Shown: positions 8,119-17,402, counted from the first letter of the stretch. The stretch: DNA of 64,000 nt from Nonomuraea montanisoli (GCF_013363975.1 NZ_JABWGN010000004.1:62001-126000); one strand, 5' to 3'. The notes: generated from the letters alone by a model not told the origin. Program-made: numbers and translations.

Positions 8119-8580
8119 TCACCCCTCGCCCGCCGCTCCGCCCCGGCCCAGCTCGGCGAGCCGGCCCAGCGCCGGCAGCGCCTGCGCGATGGCCCGCCGC
8201 TGCTCCGGGGTGAGCTGGGCGACGAGCGGCAGCAGGTGGCGGGTACGGTCGTCGTGCCGCGCCCGGCCGATCCGCCGGCCGGCCTCGGTGATGTGCACGA
8301 GCACCGCGCGCCCGTCACGCGGATCGGGGCGGCGCTCCACCAGCCCGTCGCGCTCCAGGCGGGTGACGAGCTGCGTGACGGCCGGCTGGCTGACCTGCTC
8401 CGTCCTGGTCAGTTCGGTCAGCCGCATCGGGCCGTCGGCGAACGCGAGGGTGTCCAGCACCGACAGCGTCGTGAACGGCAGCTTCTCCAGCACCGGCAGC
8501 CGGATGTAGAAGCGGTTGAAGTTCTCGATCGCCGCGGTGAAGGCGTCCACGTCCAGGTCGTCGGTCACGGTGTCCTGCAT
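8119..8580 (-). CDS. MarR family transcriptional regulator
   Basis: A 153-residue winged-helix protein. The DNA-binding core reads MRLTELTRTEQVSQPAVTQLVTRLERDGLVERRPDPRDGRAVLVHITEAGR, with the wing motif DPRDGRA typical of MarR. It lies downstream of a two-component system on the same strand. The preceding response-regulator gene's stop (8565) falls 16 bp inside the start of this gene, so it may be co-transcribed. The regulated genes are unknown. Confidence 0.9.
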   Translation of the reverse strand: MQDTVTDDLDVDAFTAAIENFNRFYIRLPVLEKLPFTTLSVLDTLAFADGPMRLTELTRTEQVSQPAVTQLVTRLERDGLVERRPDPRDGRAVLVHITEAGRRIGRARHDDRTRHLLPLVAQLTPEQRRAIAQALPALGRLAELGRGGAAGEG

Positions 8581-9272
8581 ACTCCAGTATCGTCCCCGCC
8601 TCCAGCGGTTTCGCCGGGGCGTACCAGCCCGCTCTCGTAGGCGAACACCACCGCCTGGACCCGGCTGGTCAGCCCCAGCTTCATCAGCACCCGCGACAGG
8701 TGCGTCTTGACCGTCGCCTCCCCCAGGTAGAGCCGGGCGGCGATCTGCGTGTTGGTCAGGCCCCGCGCCAGCAGCCGCAGCACGTCCGTCTCCCGGCTCG
8801 TCAGCGACGCCAGCTCCGCCGTCCGGTCCGGCGCGTCCCCCTTGCCGGGTTGTCCGGCGAACGCGGCGATGACGCGCAGCGTGACCGCCGGGTCGAGCAG
8901 CCCGCCCCCGGCCGCGACCGTCCTGACCGTCTCGACGAGCTGCTCGGGCGGCGCGACCTTCAGCAGGAACCCGCTCACCCCGGCCCGCAGGGCGGCCGCC
9001 ACGTGCTCGTCCTCGTCGAACGTGGTCAGCACCACGACCTTGCTGCCCGGATGCTCCGCCACCAGCCGGCGCGCGGCGGCCAGCCCGTCCATCCGCGGCA
9101 TCCGCACGTCCATCAGCACCACGTCGGGACGCGTCCGGGCGACCAGGTCCAGCGCCTCCAGCCCGTCGGACGCCTCGCCGACGACCTCGATGCCCGGCTC
9201 CCCGCTCAGCACCATGCGCAGCCCGGCGCGGATCATCGCCTCGTCGTCGACCAGCACCACCGAGACCGTCAT
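8565..9272 (-). CDS. NarL/FixJ-type response regulator
   Basis: A 235-residue regulator with an N-terminal receiver (VVLVDDEAMIRAGL, phosphoacceptor Asp in [10 protein letters not shown], signalling Thr in VLTTFD, Lys in GFLLK) and a C-terminal LuxR helix-turn-helix (LTSRETDVLRLLARGLTNTQIAARL and ATVKTHLSRVLMKLG). The ATG at 9272 overlaps the TGA of the histidine kinase gene (9269-9272), which gives coupled synthesis of the cognate pair. An upstream ATG at 9290 is less likely. Confidence 0.95.
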   Translation of the reverse strand: MTVSVVLVDDEAMIRAGLRMVLSGEPGIEVVGEASDGLEALDLVARTRPDVVLMDVRMPRMDGLAAARRLVAEHPGSKVVVLTTFDEDEHVAAALRAGVSGFLLKVAPPEQLVETVRTVAAGGGLLDPAVTLRVIAAFAGQPGKGDAPDRTAELASLTSRETDVLRLLARGLTNTQIAARLYLGEATVKTHLSRVLMKLGLTSRVQAVVFAYESGLVRPGETAGGGDDTGVCRTP

Positions 9273-10453
9273 GCCGTCGTCCTCTCCCACGTCCTGGGCA
9301 GCGGGAAGCGGGCCCGCACGGCGAAGCCGCCGTCCGGCTCGGGGCCCGTGCGCAGCGTGCCCTGCACCATCGCCAGCCGCTCGCGCATGCCGACCAGGCC
9401 GTGGCCGCCGCCCGCCGCCACGCCCGCGGGCCGGCCGACCGCCGGGGCGGTCGCGGGCGCGGGGTCGTTGCGCACCTCCAGCAGCAGCGCCTGCCCCTCG
9501 CGGCCGAGCACGACCGTCGTGGGCGCGGCCCCGGCGTGCCGCAGCACGTTCGTCAGCGCCTCCTGCAGCACCCGGTACGCGGTCAGGTCGAGCACCGGGG
9601 GCAGCCGGGGCAGGTCGGCCGCGACGTCCAGCCGCACCGGCAGACCGGCGGCGCGCACGTCCCCGACCAGTTCCTCCACCCGCTCCAGCGACGGCACCGG
9701 CGCCGTCTCGCCGCCGTCCACCCGCTCGCGCAGGATGCCGACCAGGCCGCGCATCTCCTCCACCGTCTGCCGGCCCAGCCGTTCCAGCCCGGCCACGACC
9801 TCCTGCTCGGCCGGGCGGTCCGCCAGCAGCCGCCGCAGCCCGCCGAGCTGCAGCGTCATCACGCTGACCGAGTGGGCCACCGCGTCGTGCACCTCGCGCG
9901 CGATACGCGTGCGCTCCTGGGCGACGGCCGCCTGCGCGTTCGCCTCCCGCTCGGCGTCCAGCGCCGCGGCCAGCTCGGCCAGGCGTACCGCCCGCTCACC
10001 GCTGCGCCGCGCCAGCAGCCCCATCGACCAGCCCGGCAGCAGCACGGCCGGCACGAAGAACAGCTCCCACGCCGATCCTCCGGCCGCGATCGACACGACG
10101 GTGAACGACACGGCCGCCACGCCCAGCGCCACGGCCGAGCGGCGCGGCGGCTCCCGCCACCCCACCCACGCCACCACGCCGATCAGCCCGATCATGCCCG
10201 CGCCGCCCATGCCGGGGCCGTCGAAGACGACCACGCTCAGCGGCAGGCACACCGCCGCCGCCACCGCGCCCGCCAGCGGCGCCCAGGCCGCCAGCACCAC
10301 ACCGGCGGCCAGCAGCACCCCCGTCACCCAGGTGGCCGTGGCCGCCGCGCCGAACCCGTCGTCCAGCCGGGTCTCCAGCACCGCCAGCACCCCGATGACC
10401 GGCCCGAACACCAGCGGGATCAGGCGGGGGTCGCGCAGCCGTCTCGTCGTCAT
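9269..10453 (-). CDS. NarL-type sensor histidine kinase
   Basis: A 394-residue membrane kinase. About five or six hydrophobic segments fill residues 10-150. Then comes a HisKA_3 dimerisation domain with the phospho-His in RIAREVHDAVAHSVSVM, and a HATPase domain (LQEALTNVLRHAGA, GHGLVGMRERLAMV). No extracellular sensor domain is seen, so it probably senses a membrane or cell-envelope cue. The ATG at 10453 begins MTTRRLRDP. The longer open frame upstream lacks any protein-like pattern. The divergent membrane protein gene at 10667 is a candidate target. Confidence 0.93.
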   Translation of the reverse strand: MTTRRLRDPRLIPLVFGPVIGVLAVLETRLDDGFGAAATATWVTGVLLAAGVVLAAWAPLAGAVAAAVCLPLSVVVFDGPGMGGAGMIGLIGVVAWVGWREPPRRSAVALGVAAVSFTVVSIAAGGSAWELFFVPAVLLPGWSMGLLARRSGERAVRLAELAAALDAEREANAQAAVAQERTRIAREVHDAVAHSVSVMTLQLGGLRRLLADRPAEQEVVAGLERLGRQTVEEMRGLVGILRERVDGGETAPVPSLERVEELVGDVRAAGLPVRLDVAADLPRLPPVLDLTAYRVLQEALTNVLRHAGAAPTTVVLGREGQALLLEVRNDPAPATAPAVGRPAGVAAGGGHGLVGMRERLAMVQGTLRTGPEPDGGFAVRARFPLPRTWERTTA

Positions 10454-10666
10454 GGCCACCGATGGTAACCAGGGCCGCCGCCCGGCGGCTCCGCCGGACG
10501 GCGGACCCGGCCCGCCCCGCGGGTCCGCCATGAGGGGGACCCCGCCCCGCCGCCGTCCACCGGGACGCCGAGGGACGACGGTGCGCAACGGCGGACGCGC
10601 CGCGCACCGCCCCGACGCGACAGTTGTCCACGTCAACGAGACGCCACCCCTCACCGGAGGTACGAC

Positions 10667-11413
10667 ATGACCGCCTTCTCCCCCGCCGCGGACGCCGACG
10701 GCCCCGCGAGCGTTGCCGTGAACGGCGCCGCCGTCACTATGGGCGATAAGGACGTCACTCAGGCCGACACCGGCCGACCGGCCCGCGTCCTGCGGCGCGC
10801 GGCTGCCGGCGCCCTCGTCGCCGGGCCCGCGCTCATGCTGGCCGGGATGATGACCTGCCCGCCGCAGGCGTCGGACTCGGCGGCCGACTACATCACCTCG
10901 CTGGCCCGCAACACCTCCCTGACCGAGCTGTCGGCCATGCTGCTGCACTACGGCCTCATCGCCGGGGCCCTCGGCGCCCTGGCCGTGCCCGGCCTGGTGC
11001 GCGGCCGCAAGGGCGCCTGGCTCACCCTGTTCGGCGCCCTGGCCGCCGCGATCGGCCTGCTGAACGTCTCCGGCGCCGTGCGCGACGACTGGTGGCGGAT
11101 GGTCACCGGGCGGCAGCTTCCGCTCGACGTGGCCGTCCGCATCTCCGACACGGTGGACGGCTCGGCCTTCATGCCGTTGTGGAGCGGCACCGAGATGCTC
11201 GCCTTCCTCGGGCTGCTGGCGCTGTCGGCCGGGCTGGCCCGGGCGGGGGTCGTCGGCTGGTGGCTGACCGCCGTCTACCTCGCCGCGTTCGCCGGGATGA
11301 CGGTCATCCCCGTCCAGCTCACGTACGTGGTGGGGGCCGCGTTCACGCTGCTGTTCCTGCCGCTGGCGGTCGCCGGGGTCCGGCTGTTCCAGCGGGACCG
11401 CGCCGCCGCGTGA
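10667..11413 (+). CDS. Integral membrane protein, unknown function
   Basis: A 248-residue protein with a polar N-terminus of about 45 residues and six or so membrane helices (from about residue 47 to 240). No family motif is recognised. A good ribosome site (GGAGGTACGAC) precedes the ATG. It is divergent from the two-component genes at 8565-10453, which often control such a neighbour, so it may be part of that regulon. That is inference. Confidence 0.75.
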   Translation: MTAFSPAADADGPASVAVNGAAVTMGDKDVTQADTGRPARVLRRAAAGALVAGPALMLAGMMTCPPQASDSAADYITSLARNTSLTELSAMLLHYGLIAGALGALAVPGLVRGRKGAWLTLFGALAAAIGLLNVSGAVRDDWWRMVTGRQLPLDVAVRISDTVDGSAFMPLWSGTEMLAFLGLLALSAGLARAGVVGWWLTAVYLAAFAGMTVIPVQLTYVVGAAFTLLFLPLAVAGVRLFQRDRAAA

Positions 11414-11460
11414 GGCCCGCGTGATCCCGCCGTGTCCCGATCCGGGGTACTCTGCCGGGC

Positions 11461-12687
11461 GTGCGGCGAATGATCATCTCCAGGAGGGTGTGGCTCGCCC
11501 TCGCGGCGTCCGCGATCGCGGTGGCGGTCGTCCTGATCGTCCGCTCCCGCCGCCGTCCGGCGCTTCCCGCTCCCGTACGGCGCGAAGACGCTCCCGTACG
11601 GCGCGAGGACGCGCCCGCCGAGCCCGCGGCTTCCGCCGGCCCGCCCGTGGACCGATGGCCCCCGGCCCCGGTCCTCGGCACACCCACCGACGAGGACCTC
11701 GCCCGCTACGCCGCCGCCGGGCCGCCCCGGATCCCGGCGTTCCTCCAGGGCGGCCACGACCGTCCGGTCAGGGAGCCGCTGGACGAGGCCACCCGCCGCC
11801 GCCTGACCCGCTGGGGCGCCGCCGCCCTGGCGCTCTGCCTGGTCGCCGGCGGCGGCCGGCTCGTGGAGTCGGCGGTCTTCTCCAAGGAGCCGGAGCTCTC
11901 CTGGGGCCCGTCCCAGGAGGAGGTCTGCCCCACGGACCCCTCCCGCTCCCAGGCCACCTGCCTGTTCGCCGAGCTGCATCCGGGATCCACGATGTCCGGC
12001 CCGGAGGAGCCGGTCCCGGGGCCCTGGGCGGTTCCCGACCCGGACTGCCATCCCCCGAGCCGGGTCTTCCCCGTGCTCGCGCCGGATCCGAAGGTGACCC
12101 GGGCGGTCGACCGGCAATGGCGGCGCATCGAGCGCTGGCTCAGAACCCATGCCCCCAGGAGCCACCGGACGCTCGCCGGTCCCGCCGATCCCGCCGCCGT
12201 CGCGGCGGTCGAGGCCCGGATGGGCCGGCGCCTCCCCGGCGACCTGCGCGCCTCGCTCCTGCGGCACGACGGCGCCGTGACCACGAAGGACACCTGGGGT
12301 TTCGGCTTCCTCGGCAACACCAGCCTCAGCGTCCAGGAGACGCTCGAGACCTGGCGCGGCCTCTGCGACGTCGACGACGAGGACTACGGCGGCGAGGAGT
12401 CGGATCCGCGCTCGCAGTGGTGGGACGGGCGCATGCTTCCCGTCGGCGCCGACGGCTCCGGCGACCACCTCGTCGTCGACTCCGTGCGGCGCGACGTCGG
12501 CGACACCGACCACGAGGGCAGCCTGGACTTCACCCCCGGCGGTGTCCGCATCCGCTCCTACCACGCCTTGCTGAAGGCCGTGGCGGACGCCCTGGAGAAG
12601 GGCCGCGCCATCGGCTACTGGAAGCCCGAGGTGGTCGGCGGGGAACTCGAATGGACGGTACTGCCCAGCCGAAAGGGCGATTCGTGA
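11461..12687 (+). CDS. Membrane-anchored SUKH (SMI1/KNR4) domain protein
   Basis: A 408-residue protein beginning at GTG 11461. A membrane helix lies at residues 9-27, followed by a linker with a duplicated APVRRED unit and a second hydrophobic segment at about 121-134. The C-terminal half (about 215-400) matches the SMI1/KNR4 or SUKH fold. It has an amphipathic WRRIERWLRTHAP helix, AAVEARMGRRLPGDLRASLLRHDGA and the DHLVVDSVRRDVGDTDHEG strand pair. SUKH proteins often act as immunity proteins or ligand sensors, but no toxin gene is adjacent. It is followed by a lipoprotein gene with a 29-bp gap. Confidence 0.75.
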   Translation: MRRMIISRRVWLALAASAIAVAVVLIVRSRRRPALPAPVRREDAPVRREDAPAEPAASAGPPVDRWPPAPVLGTPTDEDLARYAAAGPPRIPAFLQGGHDRPVREPLDEATRRRLTRWGAAALALCLVAGGGRLVESAVFSKEPELSWGPSQEEVCPTDPSRSQATCLFAELHPGSTMSGPEEPVPGPWAVPDPDCHPPSRVFPVLAPDPKVTRAVDRQWRRIERWLRTHAPRSHRTLAGPADPAAVAAVEARMGRRLPGDLRASLLRHDGAVTTKDTWGFGFLGNTSLSVQETLETWRGLCDVDDEDYGGEESDPRSQWWDGRMLPVGADGSGDHLVVDSVRRDVGDTDHEGSLDFTPGGVRIRSYHALLKAVADALEKGRAIGYWKPEVVGGELEWTVLPSRKGDS

Positions 12688-12716
12688 GCGCTCCAGGAGG
12701 GCCCACTGTCCCCTTC

Positions 12717-13688
12717 ATGAAAGACCACTTCATGCGCTCCGGATCTCGCCGCCTCGCCGCTGTCTGCGCTGCTGTTCTTCTCATGGGAGGATGCGCGGAC
12801 CCTGCGCGCGAGACAGCCTCGGGCACCTTCGACGGGCCATGGACCATCGGCGTCCAGCCGGGCGACATCCATGAAGCCTACGTCGCCAAGGCGGACCTGC
12901 GTCCCGTCCCTCTGCCTGACTGCGCGGTCGACTCCGATCGTGAGGACCCGGTCCTGAGCCGAGACGGACGAGCGATCGCCCTGACTGGCTGCTGGCGCGC
13001 CTCCGACAGCACGTACGAGACGGTCGTCATCCGAGAGCGCACCCTCCAGGAGATACCATCCATCACCGGCGCCGCAGAATGGGTGGGTACGACCGGCCGG
13101 CTCTTGGGCGAGGCCGACGACGGCGTGCTTCGTCTTGTGGACACCGCCAGGAGCGCCGATCCTGGGCGGGTCCTGACCACACTTGACGGAAAGATCCACG
13201 CCATCGACGTCAATCCCGCCGGAACAGTGGCCCTGGTCCTGTACGGCGGGCGTGAAGCCGGCCAGGACGGCAAAGTGACCTTGGCGGACACCCGGATCAC
13301 AGCAGTCTCGCTCACCAGCGGACATCGCGACACGATCCACACGCCCGCGGGCACGGTCGATGCTCAATGGACGCCAGACGGCCGCCACATCGTCGCCGAA
13401 ACAGCCAACCAGTGGATCACCTTCGACAGCCGATCCGCCACGACGACAGACGCGCGCCCACGGCCGAGCACAACGATGACATCCGAGGCGAAAAGCAAGG
13501 CGACCATGCCGTGCCGCCTTGTCGCGGTCACCAACCGCTCGACGATCGGATGGTGCCCCGCGACAGGCGAGATCATGAGGTTCGACCGACACTCGGACTC
13601 GCCGGCGGCAACTCGCTTGGCTCACGTGGACCAGCAGCGACCACTGGACGGATCCGTCAGCGTAGCGGTCGATCTACTGCTGGACTGA
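12717..13688 (+). CDS. Lipoprotein with WD40/propeller-like repeats
   Basis: A protein of about 323 residues with a lipoprotein signal: RRLAAVCAAVLLMGGC, lipid Cys near residue 26. The rest is beta-rich and contains repeated blade-like segments such as DGRAIALTGCW, PAGTVALVLYGG and DGRHIVAETANQWITF, like TolB/WD40 propellers. Function is unknown. The start could be ATG 12717 or ATG 12732; an AGGAGG at about 12695 is rather far from both. The lower GC at the third codon position than in its neighbours suggests a different history. Confidence 0.7.
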   Translation: MKDHFMRSGSRRLAAVCAAVLLMGGCADPARETASGTFDGPWTIGVQPGDIHEAYVAKADLRPVPLPDCAVDSDREDPVLSRDGRAIALTGCWRASDSTYETVVIRERTLQEIPSITGAAEWVGTTGRLLGEADDGVLRLVDTARSADPGRVLTTLDGKIHAIDVNPAGTVALVLYGGREAGQDGKVTLADTRITAVSLTSGHRDTIHTPAGTVDAQWTPDGRHIVAETANQWITFDSRSATTTDARPRPSTTMTSEAKSKATMPCRLVAVTNRSTIGWCPATGEIMRFDRHSDSPAATRLAHVDQQRPLDGSVSVAVDLLLD

Positions 13689-13723
13689 AGGGCGATGGTC
13701 CCGTTGCTCTGCCAGATCCAGGA

Positions 13724-13739
13724 AAAGGCCGCCGCCTTT
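13724..13739 (+). terminator. Hairpin after lipoprotein gene
   Basis: AAAGGC (13724-13729) pairs with GCCTTT (13734-13739) across a four-base loop, 35 bp past the stop at 13688. The stem is short, so confidence is modest. Confidence 0.35.
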
Positions 13740-13868
13740 ACATTGTAGATTCGCTCCTTGGCGCTCCGCGATAACGATTGGCTGTGAACCGGGGCCGCGA
13801 TACGACGGCCTTACGCCTGGCATGGAACGCTACATCCCTGCATCGACCGAGGATCGGATGGGGATCAG

Positions 13869-15248
13869 GTGGCATCGGACTTCCCCGCGCCGGCGGGACG
13901 CCGGCCTTCCGGGTGGAGAGCGCTCATGGCGGTGGTCGTGACAGCGGTGCTCGCCGTGGCGAGCTGCTCCCCCGGGGGCACCACGGGTGACAGGCGACCG
14001 CCCGGGCAGGCGACCGCCCCCGCCCCGCAGGCCACCGCCGGCGCGATCGCCGAGCCGCCGCCCGTGGACGCCGGCTGGCCGCGCTGGGGCTTCACCCACA
14101 CCGGCGTCAGCGCCAACAACGTCAGCCCGGACTTCGAGCGGACGGTGGCCGGGACGCTGGCCCGCACCCCGATGCTGCAGAACCAGCACATCATGGGCTT
14201 CGGCGCGCTCAACCCCGAGCCGCGCCGCGGCGAGTTCTTCTGGGAGGACCTCGACAGCCGGCTCGACCTGATGCGGGAGTCGGGCGCGATCCCGGTCATC
14301 ACGCTGTGCTGCGCCCCCGACTGGATGAAGGGCGGCCCCGAGGGCCCCACCGAGGAGTCGGCGTGGAAGCAGCACCTGGAGGACGCCCCGTACCCGGAGC
14401 ACTACGACGACTTCGCCCGGCTCGCCGCCGCCGTCGCCACCCGCTACACCGACGTGAAGTACTTCATGGTCTGGAACGAGCTCAAGGGCTTCTGGAAGGA
14501 CCACTCCAAGCCGGCCGACTTCAAGGGCTACACCGAGCTCTACAACAAGGTGTACGCGGCGGTGAAGGCGGCCCGGCCGGACGCCCAGGTCGGCGGGCCG
14601 TACATCGGGTTCGACAGCGACGCCGAGGGCTCGTCGGAGCTGCGCGGCCCCTGGGGCGTGGTCAACCAGAACGCCCTGGACGCCTTCGCGTACTGGTTCG
14701 AGCACAAGAAGGGCGCCGACTTCGTCGTCGTGGACGGCGCCTCCCCCACCGAGGCCCACGAGCTGCGGCCGGACGAGTTCGGCGCCCTGGGCAAGTTCGG
14801 CGCGGTCACCGCGTGGCTGCGGAAGCGGACCGGCGACCTGCCCGTCTGGTGGTCGGAGTGGTACTTCGTGCCGGAGGACGGCACCACCTGGGACGAGCCC
14901 AAGCGGCTGGCGGTGCAGGCCGTCTCGATGATGGAGCTCGCGCGCGGCGGCGCCGCCACCGCCCTGTACTGGAACCCGCAGGCCAAGGAGGGCCCCTGCG
15001 TGGGCTGCATGTGGGCTCCCGGCACGGGCGAGCCGCGGCCCAGCGGGACGCTGGTCACCGAGTTCGCCCGCTGGTTCCCGGCGGGGGCCGAGCTGGAGGC
15101 CGTCGCCTCCTCCGATCCCCGGATCCGCGTGCTGGCGCAGCCGCGCGAACTGCTCATGGTCAACACGGCCGACGCGCCGGTCTCCGCGACCGTGGACGGC
15201 CGCCAGGTCACGCTCCAGCCGTACGAGATCAAGTGGAGCGGCCGCTGA
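13869..15248 (+). CDS. Secreted glycoside hydrolase, GH39/cellulase-superfamily-like lipoprotein
   Basis: A 459-residue protein starting at GTG 13869. The signal (RRPSGWRALMAVVVTAVLAVASC) ends at a lipobox Cys near residue 33, followed by a Pro/Ala-rich spacer. The (beta/alpha)8 domain has VWNELKG with likely acid/base Glu 204 and WWSEWYF with likely nucleophile Glu 330, as in clan GH-A. The overall pattern resembles GH39 beta-xylosidase or related enzymes. The substrate is not readable. It probably attacks plant or microbial polysaccharide at the cell surface. An internal ATG at 13926 would remove part of the signal. Confidence 0.8.
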   Translation: MASDFPAPAGRRPSGWRALMAVVVTAVLAVASCSPGGTTGDRRPPGQATAPAPQATAGAIAEPPPVDAGWPRWGFTHTGVSANNVSPDFERTVAGTLARTPMLQNQHIMGFGALNPEPRRGEFFWEDLDSRLDLMRESGAIPVITLCCAPDWMKGGPEGPTEESAWKQHLEDAPYPEHYDDFARLAAAVATRYTDVKYFMVWNELKGFWKDHSKPADFKGYTELYNKVYAAVKAARPDAQVGGPYIGFDSDAEGSSELRGPWGVVNQNALDAFAYWFEHKKGADFVVVDGASPTEAHELRPDEFGALGKFGAVTAWLRKRTGDLPVWWSEWYFVPEDGTTWDEPKRLAVQAVSMMELARGGAATALYWNPQAKEGPCVGCMWAPGTGEPRPSGTLVTEFARWFPAGAELEAVASSDPRIRVLAQPRELLMVNTADAPVSATVDGRQVTLQPYEIKWSGR

Positions 15249-15331
15249 CGCCCACCCGAGGAGAAGTGGAGCGGTGGTGGAGCGAGGCGCTGGTCCGGGA
15301 ATTGCTGAGCTGAATGTACGAGTACGAGGCG

Positions 15332-15355
15332 GTTTCCGGGGTCCGCCCTGGGGAA
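15332..15355 (+). promoter_or_regulatory. Possible SigB-type stress promoter
   Basis: GTTT (15332-15335) and GGGGAA (15350-15355) are separated by 14 bp, close to the actinobacterial SigB consensus GTTT-N14-16-GGGTAT. It lies about 70 bp before the GlsB-type stress gene, which fits its family role. The -10 match is imperfect. Confidence 0.3.
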
Positions 15356-15423
15356 GCACCAAGGTGTCGGGGTGCGTTCAGGACCCCGGCGAGACCCGCA
15401 GCTGACTGACTGGAGCGTGCAGC

Positions 15424-15693
15424 GTGGCGGTCACCGGCATCATCTCCGCCCTCATCATCGGGCTTGTCATCGGAATTCTCGGGCGGCTCGTCGTACCGGG
15501 ACGCCAGAGCATCCCCATCTGGCTCACCATCGTGATCGGCATCGTCGCGGCGCTCATCGGCACCGCCATCGCCGGCGCGCTGGGCGTCGCCTCGACCAAG
15601 GGGATCGACTGGATCGAACTGATCATCCAGGTCGTGCTCGCCGCCCTCGGCGTGGCCCTGGCCGCGGGGGTGTACGCCAAGCGCCACGCGTAG
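15424..15693 (+). CDS. GlsB/YeaQ/YmgE family stress-response membrane protein
   Basis: An 89-residue protein with three hydrophobic helices. The family signature is clear: IIGLVIGILGRLVVPGRQ in helix 1, then LTIVIGIVAALIGTAIAG, and a C-terminal helix (LIIQVVLAALGVALAAGVYA). These transglycosylase-associated proteins are small envelope proteins induced by general stress. No enzyme activity is known. The start is GTG 15424. It is convergent with the hydrolase gene that ends at 15712. Confidence 0.92.
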   Translation: MAVTGIISALIIGLVIGILGRLVVPGRQSIPIWLTIVIGIVAALIGTAIAGALGVASTKGIDWIELIIQVVLAALGVALAAGVYAKRHA

Positions 15694-15711
15694 CCGCGCC
15701 CGACGCCTGGT

Positions 15712-17223
15712 TCACGCGCCGGTGACGTCCCGGACGGGCAGGATCACCGCCGACGGGCGCTCGGGATCGTGGTGGACGGCCTGGTCGGCGGCCCGGAGGG
15801 TGGTGGCCGTGGCGTGCGGCTCGCCCGTGCCGGGGTTGCGGGCGTAGCGGGGGAAGGCGCCGCTGGAGACCTGGACCCGGATGCGGTGGCCGCGCCGGAA
15901 GCGGTGCGCGGCCGGCCAGAGGCGCACGTCGGCGAAGGGCAGGCTGGAGCGGAACCAGATCTCGGCGCCGACGTCGCCGACCACCTCGACGTCCGCGTCG
16001 AGCACCTCGGTGGTGTAGGTGAGCACGTCCGCGCGGGCCTCCAGGGCGGTGTTGTCGACGCGGCCGCCGCCGGACATGCGCACGCCGCCGGCCGCGGGCG
16101 TCGGGTCCGCCGGGTCGTAGCGGTACCGGTCAGGCTCCGACTCCGGCGGCGGCCCGGCGGACAGGCCGCCGTCCGGCTGGAGGTGGAGGCGCCGCCCGGG
16201 ACAGCCGTCCGGCGGCCAGGAGGAGAAGTCCCGCCACGTCTCCTCGCCCGTCACGTACAGCCGGACGGGCGCGCGTTCGGCTGGCTGCTCGCCGCGCGCG
16301 TGGGCGAGCCCGAACTCGACCGCCTCGATCACGGCCGCGTTCGTGAACGTCGCGTGCGTCCACGGCCCGACGGTCAGCCGGGCCGGCCTGCCCGCCTCCT
16401 GGAGGGCGCGGAAGTCGCGGAGCTGGCCGGGCAGGAAGATGTCGTACCAGCCGGCGATCGAGCTGACCGGCACGCTCGTCGCGGCCACCCGGTGCCGGTG
16501 GTCGAGGCCGGTCCAGCGCGGGTCGCCGGCGGGGCGGGCGAGGATGTCCTGGATGTAGGCCGAGCGCCGGCCGACGGCGATTGCGTCGGCCCGGTTCAGC
16601 GGGAGCGTGGACAGCGCGCGCCGCACCCTTCGCGCCTGGAACGGCTGGCGCAGCAGCGCGCCGCGGCGTTCCTGGACGGCGACCAGCGCGCCCCAGGCGA
16701 ACGGCGTCTCCAGCGACAGCCCGTCCTCGCGCAGGAACTCCAGCGTCAGGGCCGACTCGGTCACCTGCGGGATCATCGCCTTGACCTGCGGCGGCAGCCG
16801 GTCGGCCACCGCCCACTGAACGTAGCCCATGTAGCTCATGCCGACCAGCACGACGGCGCTGCCGAACCACGGCTGCGCGATCAGCCAGTCCAGCGTCGCC
16901 AGGCCGTCCTCGCGCTCCTGCCGCAGCGGGTCGAACGCGCCGCCGGAGCCGAAGCCGCCGCGGGTGCTCTGGACCAGCACCTGGTATCCGCGTTCGGCCA
17001 GCGGCCTGGCCATGGCCTGGGCGAGCGGCCCGCGCCTGCCGTACGGGCTGCGGATGAGCGCGGTCGGCAGCGCCTCTGCCCCGGCGCGCGGCGCCCACCG
17101 GTCGGCCAGCAGCTCGACGCCGTCGCGCATCGGCACACGCAGGTCCCGCCGGACGACGAGGTCGCGGGTCAGCGGCGGGGGGAGCCGCAGTTTGCGCTCG
17201 ATGAGGCGGCTGATCAGGTTCAC
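15712..17223 (-). CDS. CocE/NonD family alpha/beta hydrolase
   Basis: A 503-residue Xaa-Pro dipeptidyl-peptidase (S15)/cocaine esterase-like enzyme. The nucleophile is Ser 130 in VGMSYMGYVQW. The acid is probably Asp in SIAGWYDIFLPG, and the His is in VGPWTHATF. A C-terminal jelly-roll domain follows (HRIRVQVSSGAFPRYARNP). The first part (RDLRVPMRDGVELLADRW) is typical. The GTG at 17223 is chosen because AAGGAG precedes it by about 8 bp. The frame continues to ATG 17295, but that region lacks similarity. Cytosolic, and the substrate is an unidentified ester or amide. Confidence 0.9.
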   Translation of the reverse strand: MNLISRLIERKLRLPPPLTRDLVVRRDLRVPMRDGVELLADRWAPRAGAEALPTALIRSPYGRRGPLAQAMARPLAERGYQVLVQSTRGGFGSGGAFDPLRQEREDGLATLDWLIAQPWFGSAVVLVGMSYMGYVQWAVADRLPPQVKAMIPQVTESALTLEFLREDGLSLETPFAWGALVAVQERRGALLRQPFQARRVRRALSTLPLNRADAIAVGRRSAYIQDILARPAGDPRWTGLDHRHRVAATSVPVSSIAGWYDIFLPGQLRDFRALQEAGRPARLTVGPWTHATFTNAAVIEAVEFGLAHARGEQPAERAPVRLYVTGEETWRDFSSWPPDGCPGRRLHLQPDGGLSAGPPPESEPDRYRYDPADPTPAAGGVRMSGGGRVDNTALEARADVLTYTTEVLDADVEVVGDVGAEIWFRSSLPFADVRLWPAAHRFRRGHRIRVQVSSGAFPRYARNPGTGEPHATATTLRAADQAVHHDPERPSAVILPVRDVTGA

Positions 17224-17244
17224 CGCTGCCGCTCCTTGTCGTGG

Positions 17245-17309
17245 TCTCTCGTGACCGGCTCGGCGGGACGTGTACGTCATGCCGATAGTGGACATCTGTC
17301 ACTGAGAGA
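17245..17309. promoter_or_regulatory. Long imperfect inverted repeat upstream of the CocE-like hydrolase
   Basis: TCTCTCGTGAC (17245-17255) is mirrored by GTCACTGAGAGA (17298-17309), differing by one inserted base. It sits in the 179-bp divergent gap between the hydrolase and the TPR-CHAT operon and could be a regulator binding site or transcript hairpin. Confidence 0.35.
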
Positions 17310-17402
17310 TCAAGGCTCACGGAGACGTCGCGCGCGGGAGCGGCGCGCGGGTTAGCATGCGAATGCCTCGTGAGGGCGCGGCTACCTGGTGAAGGGCGGC
17401 GC

